A program made the position numbers and the translations under genes. Below are positions 10,901 through 19,638 of a DNA stretch of 36,267 nt, one piece after another. Positions within the stretch are counted from its first letter, which is position 1; each line of letters begins with the position of its first letter. Under the pieces are notes generated by a model. That model did not search any database. It worked only from the letters and a program-made list of their open reading frames with translations, and was not told the DNA's origin. Source of the DNA: Phaeoceros laevis (Eukaryota > Anthocerotophyta > Anthocerotopsida > Notothyladales); assembly GCA_049999765.1 (NCBI GenBank), contig JBNGIQ010004505.1, positions 1-36,267 of the forward strand, in the 5' to 3' direction.

Positions 10901-13049
10901 CGAAGTTGTTTCAGACTTTGAGAGCATGTTTGATTTGTTTATCTGTCACTCCAATCCGAGTGCCATGCGACGTCTTGCCCAGAAGCTTGATGAGACAGGT
11001 GCAGATATGGAGCTAAAACGTCAGGTGGACAGGGTCCTTCTTGTCTGGTCAGAGGGATGGGCACGGGGAGGTGTGTTTGCTAATCTTGCAGCTGAGAGTA
11101 TGCTCCCCAAAGGTCCAGAATGGGCAGGTGGTAACTGGGAGATTAGAATCTCAGCACCAGTAAAAAATGTGTCTGAATGGGAGTTGTCAAATGAAGTGAC
11201 GGCGTATATGAAGACAGCAAATGGAGCTATTCCCACAATGATTCCAGACCACATAGGTGTATACCTGGGAACTTTGAGGGGCAGGGGAACTGTCGTGGAG
11301 GTCAGGGAGAACATGCTGGTGAAACGTCTAGGGCAAACACCGCATGAAGAAAATGGAGTAGACAACCTTGGGGGCTCTGGTAGATCTGGTTCCAGCATTT
11401 CAAGAAACTCAGATGACTGGAGTCAGTCAGGGACAAAGCCCAAAAAAGGCGTTTCTGGAGATGAAGCAGAGGTTGATGAACAGGCTAGAGCAGCTGAAGA
11501 ATTCAAAAAGGGACAGTTTGGAGTTGAGAATACCAGCAGTGATGAAGAGGATGGAGTTAAAGAGAAAAAGAGATTGAGCATTAGGATTAGGGACAAGCCA
11601 GCAGCTGGAGCAACAATTGACATCAACAAGGTGAAGGCAGCTACTCAAACATTCAAACTGAATGATGGTGTACCAAAACCTCCAAGGCGAATAGATCCAG
11701 CCCATGACTTTTTTGGTGGGTTTGCATCTCCCACGCCTAGTTATGCTCAGACAACACAGAGTTTTCCACATCCAGCTCTACCACCAGCAGGTCCAATGAT
11801 GGGGGTGGGTCCAGGAGGTGCTGCAATTCCAGAGGACTTTTTCAAGGAAACAATACAGGCTGGAACGGTTGCAATTCCTCCTGGCGGTCCTTCGTATCCA
11901 CCACCTCAGGCCCAGCCCCCAGGCAATTTCCAGGGTGTCCAAGGATTCTCTGTTCCACCACAAGGGCAGTACATGGCAACAGATGGAGTCACAATCTTTG
12001 GTGCAAGTGAACCATTCCAGGCAACACCACACTCCATCATGGGTCAAGGCGTGCTCCCACCGCCGCAAGGATTTGGAACCGGTGTTCCACCTCCACAAGG
12101 ATTTGGCACTGGTGTTTTACCTGCACAAGGATTTGGGACTGGTGTTCCTCCTCAAGCACAGCAAGGGGTTGTAACTGATTTCGGTTTTTCTGATGGTGGT
12201 GTTCCTCCTAGCTCTGCTGGTGCTGTACCAGGACAAGGACAAATGAATCTAGGAAGTTTCGAGGCCAAAGGTGGGGTGCCTAGCACTTCAAGTCTCGGAC
12301 CGTTGGAAAGTCTTGGTAGTCAGCCAGGCAAGCCGCCAATTTCTGGCCGTCCTTCTTCACCTCAGAAACGATATAAACCTGGACAGGTGCCTCGAGGAGC
12401 GTCAGCGTCACAGTGCTTTAAGGCTGGGGTAGCTCATGTCGAACAGAACCAACTTGTAGATGCAATGTCCTGTTTTGATGAAGCCTTCCTTGCCCTTGCT
12501 AAAGATCAGTCTCTTGGTGTCAATGTGAAAGCACAAGCACCGATATGCGCACGGTACAAGATTGCAGTCCTTTTACTCCAGGAAATAGCTCGGTTGCAGA
12601 ACGTTGTGCAGGGGAATGCTGGAGCAAAAGAGGAAATGGCTAGATTAGCACGTCACTTGAGCTCCTTGCCTCTTCAAGCCAAGCATCGGATTAATTGCCT
12701 CCGGACAGCGATCAAGAGGAACATGGATGTTCAAAACTTCGCTTTTGCGAAGAAGTTATTGGACCTTCTGCTGTCCAAGGCCCCATCAAACAAGCAAGAC
12801 GAGCTTAAAGTTCTTATTCAGATCTGTGTGCAAAGAGGCCTGACAGACCGGACGATTGAAGAGACGGAGGACCCCTCTCAATTTTGTGCAGCCACACTTG
12901 GTCGGCTTCCGACCATTGGTCATGATAGTTGTGATGTGTGTGGGTCAAAGTTTTCGGCATTAAACTCTCCAGGTTGTACAATTTGTGGGATGGGAACAGT
13001 TCAAAGGTCTGATGCCGCCAGTGGAGTGGTTGCCTCACCCTTTGTGTAG
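7935..13049 (+). CDS. TWD40-1: TWD40-1, TPLATE-complex (TSET) subunit
   Basis: One uninterrupted frame gives 1704 residues, somewhat longer than the roughly 1600-residue Arabidopsis protein At3g50590. I start at ATG 7935 because the family begins MEW and then AAFHHSQAVLAVAAG; an in-frame ATG at 7899 would add 12 residues. The first beta-propeller covers about 1-320 (FDILTGSKLASIDIG, EWIFVGDRGGTLLAWD, KDGSIQVW). A second propeller-like part reaches about 850, followed by an alpha-solenoid (QFDKAKEAFEVV). An acidic SSDEEDG stretch precedes KKRLSIRIRDKP. A disordered Pro/Gly/Gln linker runs from about 1240 to 1470, with QGFGTGV repeats near 1373-1405. A helical region and a CxxC...CxxC element near 1664-1687 end the protein. 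TPLATE complex acts at the plasma membrane in clathrin-mediated endocytosis. Absence of introns is unusual for this gene. Confidence 0.93.
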   Translation: MEWRTLQHLNLQLGVLVPPQPHCAAFHHSQAVLAVAAGRHILEFDILTGSKLASIDIGTPVLRMAYSPAGGHVVVAVLEDFTIKAWDLDTEHVAVLYSPPDRRGVGANAEVHMALTPLRPWLFFGAHRRTSVNVVGTVEGVKQAAKIKADVKKPIVQLACHPRNPVLYVAYADGLVKGYNIHTFSVVYSLLDASLRLVGAGALAFHSTLEWIFVGDRGGTLLAWDVSVPARPNLIGTVQASQGNAVATLSWHSMHNLLIAVAKDGSIQVWRPRVLNNPNRSQLRANFFEAAGMEALDLTKILAHGGRGSVYPLPRIVDFVVHPKLNFATVLFSSVSTGGDVSRTRGAPVSREARRQLFAVLQGARGSSVSVIKEKLAVLGSVTNILADQQQLMAQGRGSQLTTSDFARKAFLYGGLSEGHGKGGPLLTVPLLTVSDPSSLLRDIPVCQPFDLELRFFNAETAIFQYPVRAFFMDGCNLMGYNLSSGEYNTLKKLSPYSSNGTERSPKHMLYSAKQHLFLICCECRGGSNEVIMYRDPVAAQVVGDRVNTVAGRDAAFIGSKDRFFAVLDDNGEELIVMALELEFGSVAGGLDSISADADTLARPSVSATGARPSFGVDGQKSLEDNEVESNGTASYGVAGNAALDPLAFSELGQTSLPTEVPRADGGQGSQETAGTFFFQSPVDRIFSTPLEAMLVYVRTGSHIGLARIFPDSYAADRQILPTNLEEGRSVELKSDESVLHFRWQETPSGFVAGVLTTLRVLIVSANLEVICSSWTTFDKSFPPFRSLLWAGPALLFSTATAVFVLGWDGLARSILSIGTPNFALAGVLNDRLLLACANEPNPRQKQGVDIKTRLVGLLEPLLIGWSTYQQYWDPKLDLSEILYQLTSRFDSVRITPRSLDVLVKGAPVCADLAVELAQAGPQFSQELRCKYAVDARRFSLALSILKDEYVRSREYPRCPPTSRLFGRFKKLGEACIKYGQFDKAKEAFEVVSDFESMFDLFICHSNPSAMRRLAQKLDETGADMELKRQVDRVLLVWSEGWARGGVFANLAAESMLPKGPEWAGGNWEIRISAPVKNVSEWELSNEVTAYMKTANGAIPTMIPDHIGVYLGTLRGRGTVVEVRENMLVKRLGQTPHEENGVDNLGGSGRSGSSISRNSDDWSQSGTKPKKGVSGDEAEVDEQARAAEEFKKGQFGVENTSSDEEDGVKEKKRLSIRIRDKPAAGATIDINKVKAATQTFKLNDGVPKPPRRIDPAHDFFGGFASPTPSYAQTTQSFPHPALPPAGPMMGVGPGGAAIPEDFFKETIQAGTVAIPPGGPSYPPPQAQPPGNFQGVQGFSVPPQGQYMATDGVTIFGASEPFQATPHSIMGQGVLPPPQGFGTGVPPPQGFGTGVLPAQGFGTGVPPQAQQGVVTDFGFSDGGVPPSSAGAVPGQGQMNLGSFEAKGGVPSTSSLGPLESLGSQPGKPPISGRPSSPQKRYKPGQVPRGASASQCFKAGVAHVEQNQLVDAMSCFDEAFLALAKDQSLGVNVKAQAPICARYKIAVLLLQEIARLQNVVQGNAGAKEEMARLARHLSSLPLQAKHRINCLRTAIKRNMDVQNFAFAKKLLDLLLSKAPSNKQDELKVLIQICVQRGLTDRTIEETEDPSQFCAATLGRLPTIGHDSCDVCGSKFSALNSPGCTICGMGTVQRSDAASGVVASPFV
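12060..12160 (+). repeat. Short tandem protein repeat in the TWD40-1 linker
   Basis: Three copies of about 30 bp encode P-x-QGFGTGV (QGFGTGVPP, QGFGTGVLP, QGFGTGVPP), within a longer Pro/Gly/Gln-rich disordered segment. The nucleotide copies differ at several third positions, so the protein pattern looks maintained rather than newly duplicated. Confidence 0.85.
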
Positions 13050-14383
13050 ATAGCCAGACCAGTTTTGATTGGACAGTCTTTGTGGTAATCACATCTCGAT
13101 TGTCATATCGACAGTGCGCAGAGTAAAGATTTTGATTGTAGGTGGTCATTGAATCCAAATTGGCAGGAATGTGTACTATGATGTGCCAATCCCATTCCTC
13201 TTGTCTTTGTATATTGAAGTTGCTAGAGTACTTGCCACCTGGATGGCTCAGGAGCTGGTTTTGAGGGTGAATAGTTATTGACGCCACTCCTGGTTGGTGT
13301 TGACGGACTTGGAGCCAGAGAATCAGCAACTTCCGTCCAGGGGTCATTGACAAGGTAAAATGTGGTGATCTCTTAATGCTTAAAGTTCAGTCATTTATCC
13401 TGCTACTCAGCATGGCAGTTGATTTGTCATATGAAGCCCGTCGTTATTATGTTTTTGAAGGTTCAGCAACCGAGGCCGTAGTAGGTCAACAGAGTTGTGG
13501 ACATCTGGTTAGAAGCATTTTCTGACCAGGTAACCCTGCCGATTTGCAGGTTGTAATGGTCAATTTTGGATGGGTACAGACCTCCCAGTAACGATGAAGC
13601 TGCTCTGTTTTGGAAGGTTTATAATTTTGTTGTATTGGATAATTGGAGCTATACCATGGCTGGTATTGATGCTTGAGATTGATGCTTGACGATGAATTTC
13701 ATTCTAGCCTTTATTTGCTTGGCCATGGGTGCTCCAGCTAGTAGGTCGCCACCTAATTGTTGGAAAGTCATACCACAAAGTTATCATGACAAACAGTAGG
13801 ATTCTAGACTTGAACGTTCTATAGGATTCAGTGGCCATATCCGGCTGTGAATTTTTGTGTTCGTTCCTTCCAGTTCGGGCATAGCTTTTGAGGATGTGCA
13901 CATGTACGCTAGGATGGAAATCAGACTTCCAGAGTCGCAATTTAATTGGAGGTGAAAATGTTAGATAAAGGTAAAAGATACTTATACGTGTTCCGTTTAT
14001 TGATGGACACCCGGGCAAGTCTTTAAGGTAACCCTTGAGAGGGATAGCTCTCGACTCTCGAGGTGTGAGTTTTGTTGCTTGGCACCCGGGAGATGTCTTG
14101 CGACCCTTACGGGATGGCTCTCGTCAGGTGGTGGCACCCGACACACACACCCCAGGCCACGTTATACCGTCCTACCCCTGATAGGACCCTAGCTATGACT
14201 TACACTTACTCTAAACAAACCCCAGCTATGCCTTACATTGAGTCAAGTCCTTTACGGTTACGGTTGGGTTTCTGGCAAGTTTCTAGGTCTGACTTGGAAA
14301 TTCAACCGGATGAATGAAGAAAAAAAGGTCACGGCCTCCTAATACAGCTAACGTTGCAGCTAACAAAACTACAACATTACAGA
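13050..14383. other. Convergent spacer between TWD40-1 and TTLL12
   Basis: About 1.3 kb holding the two facing 3' flanks. No convincing protein frame is present. Around 14006-14145 a motif built of CACCCGGG, a GTCTT block and GGGAT(A/G)GCTCTCG appears twice in diverged form. Nearby, 14190-14240 has two related GCTATG(A/C)(C/T)TTACA units. These look like small degenerate repeats of unknown origin. Confidence 0.45.
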
Positions 14384-17300
14384 TCATAGTGGCTCCATGT
14401 TCTTCGTTTCATTCAAAAAAAGGCACCCAAAAACGTCATTGAAAAACTCACGTCCTCTGAGCACGTCACCCGTGTGAAAATCCATAAAGTCGTACTTGCA
14501 AGCCCTTGTGCAATCGGGGCAGTACGTTACCTGCATTTAGCAAACCACAATATAAGATTGAATCAAAGCGACATTGATCAAGTCCGTCCCAAGGTCGTGG
14601 ATTACCTCCAGGAGCTTCGGCTGGAAATTCCTATCCAACATAACATCAACACCGTAAATAGCTCTAGCCGTTGGCAAGTGCATGCCTGGATGCAGCTCTA
14701 AGGCACCTTCAAATAAAGTGCGCAGAATGCGCTTCACTCTTTCATGTATGTCAGCCCACTTGACTACACAAACAATAGCAAACACAGGTGATCACACATA
14801 GTTTCACATCCTAATTTGAGAAAGCGTTCATTTTCAAGCTGAACAAGACTACTCATCACCAATGAATGAGGGCAAATCATAAGGTCTTTTGCATTAAGCA
14901 CTCCCACTCACCATTATGCTCCTTCTCAAACATAGGGACGAATTCAGAAGTGTTCACATGATTGAGCTTTCTTCCACCATAATTCTGCGACCACCAGCAA
15001 CAGTTCAAGTGCGAGCCTTTTTTTTTGGGTTTTTTTTGGGTGACTGAAGTGCGAGCTATTTTGTTGTGTAGCATTTTGCAGATTACTGACCACGACCTGT
15101 GCCTGCTGTTTATTGAGCCATCCAATTACTTCACAAACACCTCAGCAACAGTTCACAAACACCACACAGAAGAACTGCCCACGTACCATAACTGTGAAGT
15201 GCGTTTCATACTCCAACAAAGTCTGTTCCTCAGTGGAATATTGGTTGTTCGAAAACCTTGCCTGCACAAACCACATCGTGTCATTAAGGTGTATGGACTT
15301 TTGCAGCCAAAACTGGTCACATTTCCAATGCCTGGACAAAAAAATGCAGCAACAGGGTGCAGGGAAGTAGAATATTACCCAAAATGCACGGGACAGGAAC
15401 AGATCAAAAGGCTTAAAGCTCCGCACAAGCACAATATACCGGAGATCAAACTTCTTCCCCTGATGTAGTGCAGGATCCTCAATATACTTTTGACAAATTT
15501 TCGGGCCAGTCTCCACCAGTCGGATAAGTGCAGGAAGAGACCTCGACACAGTTGTGTCTATTGTACGTGCCATGTTCCATGGTTTGACAATCCACAAATT
15601 GTCTTGGTTCGCAGCCTCCCTCTCCATGTAGTCTCCAATGAGTGCTGCCAGGTGGGACTCCATATCGTACGTAGGTTGGAACCAGGAAGGCGACCCATGA
15701 GCCTGTACATGAGGCACAAAAGGCATTTCTTGACTTGCATTGACCATCCATAAACAAACATCATCATATTGTTTCCAGGACAAAATACCAGAAAAGTACG
15801 ACACCACAGACTATCCCCTCCATGTGTCCTATCAGCTTTGATTTCGAGCAGAACATACCTGATGAATCGTTTGGGCAAGGTGATGCTTCATGACAAAACA
15901 AGATTCATATGGGAACTGGTTAATATATTGATGGGGTTTCGCTTTGAAACCATCTTCACCAGCACTTCTGATTTGAACCCAAGTCCAAAGAATCTGCGCC
16001 TCATCTGGATCATCCACTACGAAATGCGACAAGCATTTAAATTAACTCGCATCGTTAAAGGCAAAACTAACAGAACTATCCAGTGATTTACGAGTATTTG
16101 TTCTCACGCAACTAAAACAAGCTCAGATGAGCCCAATTTCACAGCTTACCAAGTATGAACTCAGGTCGCCTTAGAAAATCCAAAACTTGTGGGATGTCTG
16201 AGTAAACGGAAACAGGTAGATCGCCAAGAGGCAGGGAAATGCTGTGTCCATAGCCATACCCGTTCCCAGTGCCATTCCCTTTCAAGTTTTTCATGCTCTT
16301 GGAAATAATATTCTGCCAGTAGAGTTCGAAGGCCTACAATATCCATACAGGTTATCGAATGAGAGGTTTAACTGCTTCACTGGTGTACATTACAACCTGA
16401 CATCAGGACTGCCAAGGTTGACAACCTTCTTGAAATATGCTTTGGGAGTGAGAAACCAAGCAGTGAGTCGAGATGATCGTTGTTTATCCTCGCCAATCCC
16501 CCCCAGAAAGTCACGAGTGCATTCATCACCTTGCATGACATCTTGTGTCGGCCAGAGTAATGTATAACTGCAGCAAGAACAAGTTGAGGCCCAAGGTGGT
16601 TCAGTCCAATTTGTAAATTGAGCGCAGGTAGCAAATGTAACGCCAATAACCAAAGAGACTCATCATGGAAAAAGGAAGAACCTGTAAAAGGGATTCACCT
16701 GATCGCAGAGGTCAACGTTCCATCAGGTAAAAACATAAAAGGTGCAACTTCGAAATTGGGAAGATCGCTGTGTCGAAGTGCTGAACCCAGCTCGTCCATC
16801 ACATACCTGAACATAGAGATTGTCCAAACAGTTGCTGCAACTGTATTAGAAATTTAGTAAAAGATGTTTCTAGTGATATTTGAGCTAGTCACCGTACCAA
16901 ACTGGAGACTCGTCAAGCTTCTCCTCGTCAGAGAGTCTGTAAGTCATTATGTACAGCCACATTGCCTGCAAGACTCTCTCCGTTAGGGGGTCCTCAGCAT
17001 AATATATCGGTAAGCGAGGGCTAAGATTGCTGTCGAGAATTTCCGTCTCATCCTCTAGGATCTTTCCAGCAGGTACTCCATTTACTTGGAGCAACTCTGG
17101 AATCAAGTCCACGATCTTCAGGGCACTGCCTCCAAGGGGCCCTGGAATATCAATCTACAGCGTTGGCAAAATATTAGCTGCAGGCTTTTGAGACCTAATG
17201 TGCATGCCGTACCTAAGAAATGTGTGCAGCTTGCTCATTCAATCATGCCTGGGGGACAACAAGCAGAAACAAGTTTCCCAATTAAAGAAACCCGCCGTTA

Positions 17301-18862
17301 GGAGTTGTATAGCAGTACCTCAAGAGACTGCAGGGACTTCAATGACTTGAGTTTCTGAACCAGGTTGCTGGTGAGTTCCAAGTTCAGTGGATTGCCACGA
17401 AGGTTCAAATATGTCAGTGACGGGAAAATGTTTGAATTAAAAATCTGCAACAAAATAGTCGAAATAGTCAATCAGATTGAGGAAATCTATGCCCTAAAAC
17501 TTTCAGGACATTGAAGAAAGATGAGCCTGCAGAAAGTACAGAAGCACAGCAGAGGCGCATGAGGCATATGGTCACCTTGGCAGACAAAGTGGTGAGGTTC
17601 CTGTTTGACAGATCCAAATCCTGCACCTCTCTGAATGGAAACTGGGAAGGGGCCACCTCAATAGGTGATTCTGGCCCATACACACCACAGCAGAAACCCA
17701 CCGCCCATTCACTGTAATTTTCGGTGAGCTGACTGTCGTAGATTTCCAGATTCTGTGCACACGAAAGAATACATGTCTTCAATTGATCGCTCCTGCAGGC
17801 CAACTACATGTATAAGTGCAAGCTAATCACCAGGCAGACTTCACATCGAAAAAAAACACTCCCATTACGGTTGGACAAAACTTAAGGTAACAAAGGCACT
17901 GCATACATCTTCTTTTGAACTGGATTGTCATTTAGCCAAAGCGCCCGGAGTTTACTTAGTCTGCCTACGGTGCCACTCACCACCTCCAAGGAGTGTAGCT
18001 TGTTTCCCCACAGACTCAGCCCAACAAGGTTCTGCAAAAAGATAGCAGCTCAGGCCATGTCACCTGTTCCTACATTAGTCCACCCGAAGGCTACTCCAGC
18101 TGCATGCCCTTACAGGAAACAGCGTTGGCAAATCCAGTTCCAACAAGGTCTCATCAGTAATCCCCAGCTCATCTAGCTCCAACCAAAGCACTTCCTTCCC
18201 GCTGATTTCTGCTTCCGCCTTTATAGAGTTTACAACTGCTTCCACAGAGGGTGGCTTGTCCGTTTGGCAGATGGCTTCTTCGACCTGCTCCGATTCATAC
18301 CCACCCGGTTCGTCTCCCACACACATTAGGGTGGCCATCCTTTCTGCCAAGCCAGCAATCTCGTTAAGCTGCATCATAAAATTTCAACCACGACGTAAGG
18401 ACACAGTTATCCAGTACAACCAGCTATAATGTCAGAGCGAGCTCCCCGATGTAAAAGATAAAACTCAAGAATCTCAGAGGTGTAGGTGACGTCTGAATCA
18501 AATTCATGGCTTCAAGAGGCTATTCTACACAGCAGCAGGCTAGGACTTGAAGTTCGGTGTTCATGGCTGAATGAATGATATTGGCTAGCACTCACCTGCT
18601 TACGGGCGTCTGGCAGGCGGAAAGACCAGGCATGGTCGACAAGGAAGACCTGCGAATGTCTAGGAAGCCTGGGACAGGAGAGCAGCAAGCGCCGTTGCCG
18701 GCCACCTTCACATGGCTCAATCTCGAAGTAGCTTCCTCCATCAAAAACACTTCCTGACAGCTTATGGAAAAGCTGGGGGTGAAGCTCAGCGGGGAGCCCT
18801 GCAGAAAGAAGTAGCAAGCTGTGGACACGCACAAAATCGTCGTAGCTGGAGCTCCCTGCCAT
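14384..18862 (-). CDS. TTLL12: Tubulin-tyrosine-ligase-like protein 12 with LRRs (TTLL12)
   Basis: Fifteen exons on the minus strand: 18862-18596, 18368-18114, 18031-17907, 17792-17576, 17444-17319, 17154-16898, 16806-16699, 16567-16426, 16333-16150, 16016-15859, 15702-15379, 15261-15187, 14984-14912, 14763-14606 and 14530-14384. Every junction is GT-AG and in phase, giving 871 residues, close to Arabidopsis At1g77550. Residues 1-89 hold the N-terminal domain (FDGGSYFEIEPCEGGRQRR, FLVDHAWSFRLPDA). Leucine-rich repeats lie around 165-300 (LSLWGNKL, LTYLNLRGNPL). The TTL-type ATP-grasp domain follows, with WIVKPWN at 650-656, KFDLRYIVLVRS near 696, GVDVMLD near 800 and CPDCTRAC in the last exon. 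TTL-like proteins ligate amino acids to tubulin tails; TTLL12 itself is regarded as poorly active or a pseudo-enzyme and affects tubulin tyrosination. The gene converges on TWD40-1. Confidence 0.93.
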
Positions 18863-19085
18863 CTGGTGTGCTAAGAACGTCCTCGCTCCGGCACCCCGCC
18901 TAATGCAACAACTGAAAAGTACATTGAAGTGACATAGACAACTTAGACAATCAGCTAATTTCTGACATGCACTTCGCATCATTTGCCTATCCTAATTTTT
19001 TTCTTCACTAAATACCGATAATCGGAATGACAGTTCTCGAACGTGGTTCTAGGACCGTGCTGTATCTAGGATGCCCGCAAAGCAC

Positions 19086-19088
<3 letters not shown>

Positions 19089-19124
<36 letters not shown>
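19089..19124. repeat. (TC)18 microsatellite
   Basis: Thirty-six bases of uninterrupted TC dinucleotide, in the upstream flank of TTLL12 (GA-repeat on that gene's sense strand). GA/CT tracts are common in plant promoters and leaders. A regulatory role is possible but not shown. Confidence 0.95.
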
Positions 19125-19127
<3 letters not shown>

Positions 19128-19196
19128 CATGTGAATTAAAACTCCTCCATATTTACCATGTTCCCAGGAATTGGCATTGGTTGCACTATGGCGGGT

Positions 19197-19223
19197 GCGT
19201 CTCTTGGCGCCGCCAAGAGACGC
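19197..19223. repeat. Perfect 13-bp palindrome with one-base centre
   Basis: GCGTCTCTTGGCG at 19197-19209 is followed by one C and then its exact reverse complement at 19211-19223. It is GC-rich, in contrast to its surroundings, and lies 335 bp upstream of the TTLL12 start codon. It could be a dimeric factor site, a hairpin, or a remnant of an inverted-repeat element. Confidence 0.85.
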
Positions 19224-19638
19224 TCCTCCCCGCCTCAATACAACAGCTGAAAGTTATGTTTCAGTGCGATGAACACTTTTTTGTCATTTGATGTCGCGTT
19301 TGACTGGAAGGCCCAGTCTCTACTTCAGCTTTACACGTTTCATTTAGTAGAAATGGAACAGAGTGTTCAGACTGGTCACATGGTCGACAGATCAAGCCAT
19401 CGGCTGTTGTCCGTCCACAGCGCCCAAGGGGAGTTGCTGGTTGTCTCCAGCCGACGTGAACGATACGTTTCTAATGTACTCTTCTATTTCCCTGATTTGC
19501 CCGCGGTCAAGGTACACTTCAAGGAAGAGACGAGCCGCTTTCCAGCAAGTACTTACCACAACGAAACTCCACATCCAACATTTAATCGTAAAGCCAAAGC
19601 GTAGAACTCACCACAAGCCTTCGCGATAGCATTCGTGT

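Larger units (their letters stand above)
18863..19638. other. Spacer between TTLL12 and the At4g18490-like gene
   Basis: About 780 bp with a TC microsatellite at 19089-19124 and a perfect short palindrome at 19197-19223. On the minus strand, segments 19708-19612 (starting in the last exon of the neighbouring gene) and 19537-19392 form a phase-compatible alternative 3' end for that gene. Otherwise no frame is convincing. The stretch just upstream of the TTLL12 start (about 18893-18935) weakly resembles 19229-19272, perhaps an old local duplication. Confidence 0.45.
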
